From positions 3,154,501 through 3,218,500 of the forward strand of contig NZ_CP095554.1 of assembly GCF_023078375.1 (NCBI RefSeq): a DNA stretch of 64,000 nucleotides, written 5' to 3'. Shown piece by piece: positions 60,406-64,000 of the stretch. Source of the DNA: Roseomonas gilardii subsp. gilardii (GTDB lineage Bacteria > Pseudomonadota > Alphaproteobacteria > Acetobacterales > Acetobacteraceae). Both the position numbers and the translations under genes were made by a program. The notes beneath the pieces are model-generated. The model was not told where the DNA came from. It made no database searches and saw only the letters and a list, made by a program, of their open reading frames with translations. The first letter of the stretch is position 1. Each line of letters starts with the position of its first letter.

Positions 60406-61440
60406 ATGAAAGTGGGGATCATCGGCTACGGGAAGATGGGGCAGATCCGCGCCAACGCCATCGAGGGCGGACGGCATGCGGAGATCGCCACCGTCTTCGA
60501 CACGGCACGCCTGCCGGACTGCCCGTATCCCTATGCCAGCTCGGCCGAGGAGATCATCGCCGATCCCAGCCTCGACGCGGTCTTCGTCTGCACGCCGAAC
60601 TGGCTGAACCGCCCGCTGACCATCGCCGGTCTGCGCGCGGGCAAGCACGTCTTCTGCGAGAAGCCTCCCTGCTTCAACGGCACCGAGATGCGCGAGATCA
60701 TCGGTGTCGAGCGGGAATGCGGCCGGGTCCTGATGTACGGCTTCAACCACCGGCACCACGGCGCGATCCTGCGCATGAAGGAGATGGTGGAGGAAGGCGA
60801 GTTCGGCCGCATCCTCTGGATGCGCGGCCGCTACGGCAAGAGCGTGGACGGCGACTACCTGAAGGGCTGGCGCGCCGACCGGAACCTCGCCGGCGGCGGC
60901 ATCCTGCTCGACCAGGGCATCCACATGCTCGACCTGCTGCTGCACCTGAACGGCCGCCCGTTCGACGAGGTGCAGGCCATGGTCTCCAACCTCTACTGGA
61001 AGACGCCGGGCATCGAGGACAACGTCTTCGCCCTGATGCGCGACAGCGCCACGGGCTGCGCCGTCTCCTTCCACTCGACCATGACCCAGTGGCGGCACCT
61101 CTTCTCGCTGGAGGTCTTCCTGGAGCGTGGCTACCTCACCCTGAACGGGCTCAAGACCTCCTCCGGAACCTATGGCGAGGAAGTCCTGACCATCGCTCGC
61201 AACCGCGCCAAGGCACCGGCCGCGAGCTTCGACAGCGAGGAGAAGATCCACTTCGAGGTGGATGCCTCCTGGCAGCGCGAGGTGGACGCCTTCTTCGAGT
61301 CGGTGCGCACCGGCTCGCCCGTCACCTACGGCTCCTCGGCGCAGGCGCTGCAGGTGCTCGACCTGATCGACCGCATCTACGCCCATGAACGGCACGAATC
61401 CGCCAATCTGCGCGAGATGCTCCTGGGACATGCGGACTGA
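60406..61440 (+). CDS. Gfo/Idh/MocA family oxidoreductase
   Basis: The protein has 344 residues from ATG 60406. The NAD(P)-binding start is 'KVGIIGYGKMGQIRANAI'. The family motif is CEKPPCF, and the substrate-side part has 'RADRNLAGGGILLDQGIHML', in which the conserved Asp and His act in catalysis. Such enzymes oxidise a sugar or sugar-nucleotide hydroxyl. It starts a plus-strand operon with a SIS isomerase (13-base gap) and a cytidylyltransferase (four-base gap), pointing to synthesis of an activated, modified sugar for the divergent glycan operon. Confidence 0.92.
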   Translation: MKVGIIGYGKMGQIRANAIEGGRHAEIATVFDTARLPDCPYPYASSAEEIIADPSLDAVFVCTPNWLNRPLTIAGLRAGKHVFCEKPPCFNGTEMREIIGVERECGRVLMYGFNHRHHGAILRMKEMVEEGEFGRILWMRGRYGKSVDGDYLKGWRADRNLAGGGILLDQGIHMLDLLLHLNGRPFDEVQAMVSNLYWKTPGIEDNVFALMRDSATGCAVSFHSTMTQWRHLFSLEVFLERGYLTLNGLKTSSGTYGEEVLTIARNRAKAPAASFDSEEKIHFEVDASWQREVDAFFESVRTGSPVTYGSSAQALQVLDLIDRIYAHERHESANLREMLLGHAD

Positions 61441-61453
61441 GGGGAAGAGAGTG

Positions 61454-62050
61454 ATGGACACCAACGTCAAGGACGCCATCGTGACCAATGACTGGCACGG
61501 CTGGCTCGAGAACTACTTCCAGCGCTACACGTCGGAAGCTTTCGACGAGAAGCACTACCCGATGCTGATCGCCTTCCGCGATCTCTGCCTGAAGATCCGC
61601 GCCAGCAAGAACAAGCTTCTCTTCGCCGGCAATGGCGCCTCGGCTTCCATCTCCTCGCATGGCGCGGTGGACTTCACCAAGCAGGGCCGCGTCCGCGCGG
61701 TGGACTTCAACGAGCCCAACCTGATCACCTGCTTCGCCAACGACTACGGCTACGAGAACTGGATCTGGCGCGCCATGGAGCGCTATGCCGATCCGGGCGA
61801 CGCGGTGGTGCTGATCTCCGTCAGCGGCACCTCGCCGAACGCGGTGAAGGCCGCCGAATGGGCCCGCAGGAACGACGTCACCGTCGTCACCTTCACCGGC
61901 AAGTCGCCGGACAATCCCCTGAAGGCCCAGGGCGACATCAACTTCCACATCCCCTCCGGCGCCTATAACGTGGTCGAGGGCGTGCACAACATCTGGCTGA
62001 CCACCGTCGTCGACATGCTGGTCGGCGAGGCCGAGTACAGCGTGGTCTGA
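61454..62050 (+). CDS. SIS-domain sugar isomerase (phosphoheptose-isomerase-like)
   Basis: The protein has 198 residues. The SIS core is 'KLLFAGNGASASISSHGAVD' with the substrate-phosphate Ser residues, 'LITCFANDYGYENWIWRAME', and the second phosphate loop 'VVLISVSGTSPNAVKAAEWA'. It resembles GmhA, which makes D-glycero-D-manno-heptose 7-phosphate from sedoheptulose 7-phosphate. Its placement before a cytidylyltransferase rather than the HldE/GmhB set suggests a different or derived sugar. Confidence 0.9.
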   Translation: MDTNVKDAIVTNDWHGWLENYFQRYTSEAFDEKHYPMLIAFRDLCLKIRASKNKLLFAGNGASASISSHGAVDFTKQGRVRAVDFNEPNLITCFANDYGYENWIWRAMERYADPGDAVVLISVSGTSPNAVKAAEWARRNDVTVVTFTGKSPDNPLKAQGDINFHIPSGAYNVVEGVHNIWLTTVVDMLVGEAEYSVV

Positions 62051-62054
62051 CGCC

Positions 62055-62750
62055 ATGCGCATCCTGGCCATGATTCCTGCCCGCATGGGCAGCCAGCGCC
62101 TGAAGCAGAAGAACCTCAAGGAGATCCGCGGCGCGCCGCTGATCGCGCATGCGATCCGCAAGTGCCAGGAGGCCGGGGTCTTCGACGAGGTCTGGGTGAA
62201 TTCCGAGCACCCGGCCTTCGGCCCCGTGGCACTGGCCGAGGGCGCCCGCTTCCACCAGCGCCCGGAGCATCTCGGCTCCAACACCGCGACCTCCGAGCAG
62301 TTCGTCGCGGAGTTCCTGGAGAAGCGGAGCTGCGACGCGGTGGTGCAGGTGCATTCCATCGCGCCGCTGCTGACGGCGGAGGAGGTCCGCTCCTTCGTCA
62401 ACCGGTTGCGGGAAGGCCAGGAGGACGCGTTGCTGAGCGTCATCCACGAGAACCTGGAATGCATGCATCGCGGCGCGCCGGTGAACTTCACCTTCGCCGA
62501 GAAGACCAACAGCCAGGACCTGCTGCCGGTCGAGCGGATCACCTGGTCGATCACCGGCTGGCGGCGCGAGACCTATCTGGAAGCCTTCGCCGCGGGCCGC
62601 TGCGCCACCTATTCCGGCCGCATCGGCACCTGGCCCGTGGGCCGGATGGCCGGGCACGTGATCAAGACGCAGGAGGATTTCGACATCGCCGAGGCGCTCT
62701 GGGACACGGTGCACCGTCCCGCCGCGGCGCTGGGTGCCGCCGCCGCCTGA
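62055..62750 (+). CDS. CMP-sugar cytidylyltransferase (NeuA/KdsB-like)
   Basis: The protein has 231 residues. The nucleotide-binding start is 'ILAMIPARMGSQRLKQKNLK', the hallmark of acylneuraminate/KDO cytidylyltransferases. 'GAPLIAHAIRKCQEAG' and 'CDAVVQVHSIAPLLTAEEVR' follow the family pattern. It activates an acidic sugar with CTP, releasing pyrophosphate. The sugar is unknown: no sialic, legionaminic or pseudaminic synthase (NeuB type) is within the window. It is the last gene of the three-gene operon, with a terminator-like hairpin after it. Confidence 0.88.
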   Translation: MRILAMIPARMGSQRLKQKNLKEIRGAPLIAHAIRKCQEAGVFDEVWVNSEHPAFGPVALAEGARFHQRPEHLGSNTATSEQFVAEFLEKRSCDAVVQVHSIAPLLTAEEVRSFVNRLREGQEDALLSVIHENLECMHRGAPVNFTFAEKTNSQDLLPVERITWSITGWRRETYLEAFAAGRCATYSGRIGTWPVGRMAGHVIKTQEDFDIAEALWDTVHRPAAALGAAAA

Positions 62751-62775
62751 CGGCGCGGCGCATCGCCTGACAGGA

Positions 62776-62812
62776 AGCGCCGGGAGGGAGACCTTCCGGC
62801 GCTCCGTCTTTC
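62776..62812 (+). terminator. Probable terminator after the CMP-sugar operon
   Basis: AGCGCCGG (62776-62783) pairs with CCGGCGCT (62796-62803) around a 12-base loop, then CCGTCTTTC. It lies 25 bases after the cytidylyltransferase stop and before the convergent hydratase gene; the T tract is modest. Confidence 0.55.
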
Positions 62813-62816
62813 CGGC

Positions 62817-63602
62817 TCAGGCCGGAACCCGCATCTCCACCGCGCCGAAGCGTCCGAAGGAGGCCCGCACCAGCCCGGGCCGCGGCGGTTGCAGGCAACC
62901 TGTGCAGGAACCGGTCAGCACGTATTGCCCCGTCTGGATCGTGTAGCCACGCGCATTGGCCAGGGCCACGAAGGCCACGGTGGCGCCGAAGGGACCACCC
63001 TCCACCAGCGCGCCGGTGCCGGACGCCGCCTCGGCTCCGTCGAAGCTGACGGAGACCCGCAGCTCCAGCAGCTCCTCCGGCGTCCAGTCCGCGACACCCT
63101 CCCCGACGATGCCGAGCCCCGAGGCGCCGTTGTCGGCGATCAGGCCGAAGGCGCCGAACTGCCCCAGCGCGGCGAAGCGCGTCTGCGGCACCTCGATCGC
63201 GGGATGCAGGCCGGTGATCGCCGCCCGCACCTCCTCCGCCGACCAGGGCGCGCCGCGCGGGTCCAGGTCACGGCCGAAGCGGAAGGCGATCTCGCTCTCC
63301 ACGCCCACCTGCGGCAGGTCCGAGGCGGCGGGACCGGCCCCGGAGGGCAGCACGCGCTCCGCTGGCAGCACCCCGAAGAAGCCGCGCTCCAGCCCGAAGC
63401 CCTCGCGCACCGACTTCACCGTGGCGCCCAGCTTCCAGGCCCCGATCCTGCGGATCGTGCCCGCCACCACCGCGTCCTGCACCGCCTCGGCTTCCGCCAG
63501 GCTGGCCGGGATCTCGGCCGGCTGCGGCGCCAGGACGGCGCGGTCCCGCACCGCCGCGATCAGCTTCGCCGCCAGCGCGCGGCGCTCCGCCACGCCGCTC
63601 AC
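62817..63602 (-). CDS. 2-keto-4-pentenoate hydratase / fumarylacetoacetate-hydrolase family protein
   Basis: The protein has 261 residues from GTG 63602, which overlaps the preceding gene's stop as GTGA. Family features are 'GAWKLGATVKSVREGFGLER', 'PQVGVESEIAFRFGRDL' with metal-binding Glu residues, 'GLHPAIEVPQTRF' and 'LTGSCTGCLQPPRPGLVRAS'. Related enzymes hydrate 2-oxopent-4-enoate or decarboxylate 4-oxalocrotonate in catechol meta-cleavage, but no such genes are near. The substrate is open. It is coupled to an inositol-monophosphatase-family gene. Confidence 0.87.
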   Translation of the reverse strand: MSGVAERRALAAKLIAAVRDRAVLAPQPAEIPASLAEAEAVQDAVVAGTIRRIGAWKLGATVKSVREGFGLERGFFGVLPAERVLPSGAGPAASDLPQVGVESEIAFRFGRDLDPRGAPWSAEEVRAAITGLHPAIEVPQTRFAALGQFGAFGLIADNGASGLGIVGEGVADWTPEELLELRVSVSFDGAEAASGTGALVEGGPFGATVAFVALANARGYTIQTGQYVLTGSCTGCLQPPRPGLVRASFGRFGAVEMRVPA

Positions 63603-64000
63603 GAGGGTGCCCTCCCGGTCACGGCGCGCACATGCATCGGCCCGCCGACCTCGCCCGTGATGGCGATCTCGCCGCCCGCGCCCTCCACCAGCGCGCAACC
63701 GGCGGCGACGTCGTACCAGTTGATGCCTTCCTCCTCGTAGCCGTCGAAGCGCCCGCAGGCGACCCAGGCCAGGGAGAGGGCGGCGCTGCCGATCATCCGG
63801 ATCTTGGTCCAGCCCTCGAACCGGCCGATCACCCGCGCCAGGCCCTCGGGCGAGTGGTCCGCCTTGGCGGGCAGGCCGGTGGACAGCACCGCGCGCGGCC
63901 GGGCCGGCGGCTCGACCGGCACGCCGTTCTGCCGGAAGCCCAGCCCCGGCCCGCCGGAGAAGAGCTCGTCGCGGTTGAAGTCATAGATCGCGCCCAGCAC
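63599..64000 (-). CDS. Inositol-monophosphatase family protein, C-terminal part (truncated by window end)
   Basis: Only the last 133 residues are present; the N-terminus lies beyond 64000. 'MIGSAALSLAWVACGRFDGY' and 'INWYDVAAGCALVEGAGGEI' are the second signature of the IMPase/FBPase/histidinol-phosphatase family, including the metal-binding Asp in WYDVAAG. Members cleave phosphate from inositol-1-phosphate, histidinol phosphate or similar. The coupling to the hydratase gene downstream is by a four-base overlap. Confidence 0.85.
   Translation of the reverse strand: MLGAIYDFNRDELFSGGPGLGFRQNGVPVEPPARPRAVLSTGLPAKADHSPEGLARVIGRFEGWTKIRMIGSAALSLAWVACGRFDGYEEEGINWYDVAAGCALVEGAGGEIAITGEVGGPMHVRAVTGRAPS

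Overview
The window looks like chromosome of a high-GC alphaproteobacterium. The RpoH sigma factor, ELM1-like protein, long-form PyrE, Bug-type binding protein and general protein style suggest Acetobacteraceae, Roseomonas-like; this is inference, since no rRNA is present. Right of about 10.6 kb the DNA is densely coding and strongly GC-rich. Left of that point it is visibly less GC-rich and carries accessory genes.

Left region (1-10.3 kb): a genomic island with anti-phage genes. It starts with a truncated ParB-like protein and an unknown protein with a Cys/His cluster. Then comes a Fic protein preceded by three copies of an ATTTAAG motif and followed 13 bases later by a SIR2-APAZ protein and a short Argonaute (a SPARSA-type NADase immune system). 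A Hachiman-type pair (HamA nuclease, HamB helicase) follows. As given, the Argonaute and HamB are both interrupted by one-base frameshifts in short homopolymer runs. The 3' end of a tRNA-Glu gene (11377-11452, minus strand) faces this island.

Middle region (10.6-37.7 kb): housekeeping and metabolic genes. These include a small lipoprotein, tRNA-Glu, an RluD-type pseudouridine synthase (frameshifted), rpoH, a ClC chloride/proton antiporter, a GFOR-like oxidoreductase (frameshifted), an orphan nuoM, a GhrA-like reductase coupled to an ABC ATPase, Asp/Glu racemase, tartrate/malate dehydrogenase, NDH-2, ankyrin and MgtC proteins, a Bug protein, ELM1, pyrE, an MFS carrier coupled to an HdeD-peptidase fusion, a peptide-type ABC importer and a class II amidotransferase.

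Right region (37.7-64 kb): a BisC-like molybdoenzyme, a transaminase coupled to an O-antigen-ligase-like protein and a DUF115 protein, a PAS-GGDEF diguanylate cyclase, hydantoinase/oxoprolinase A and B, an aldehyde dehydrogenase and an SDR. A surface-glycan locus follows: four minus-strand genes joined by short overlaps (a large unknown protein, a 1070-residue glycosyltransferase, a Pro/Ala/Lys-tailed protein and a second DUF115 protein), facing a plus-strand operon of Gfo/Idh oxidoreductase, SIS sugar isomerase and CMP-sugar cytidylyltransferase. The window ends in an FAH-family hydratase and a truncated inositol-monophosphatase-family gene.

Four apparent frameshifts all lie in the first 16.1 kb and at short homopolymers. 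Sequencing or assembly error must therefore be excluded before any of them is called a real pseudogene.
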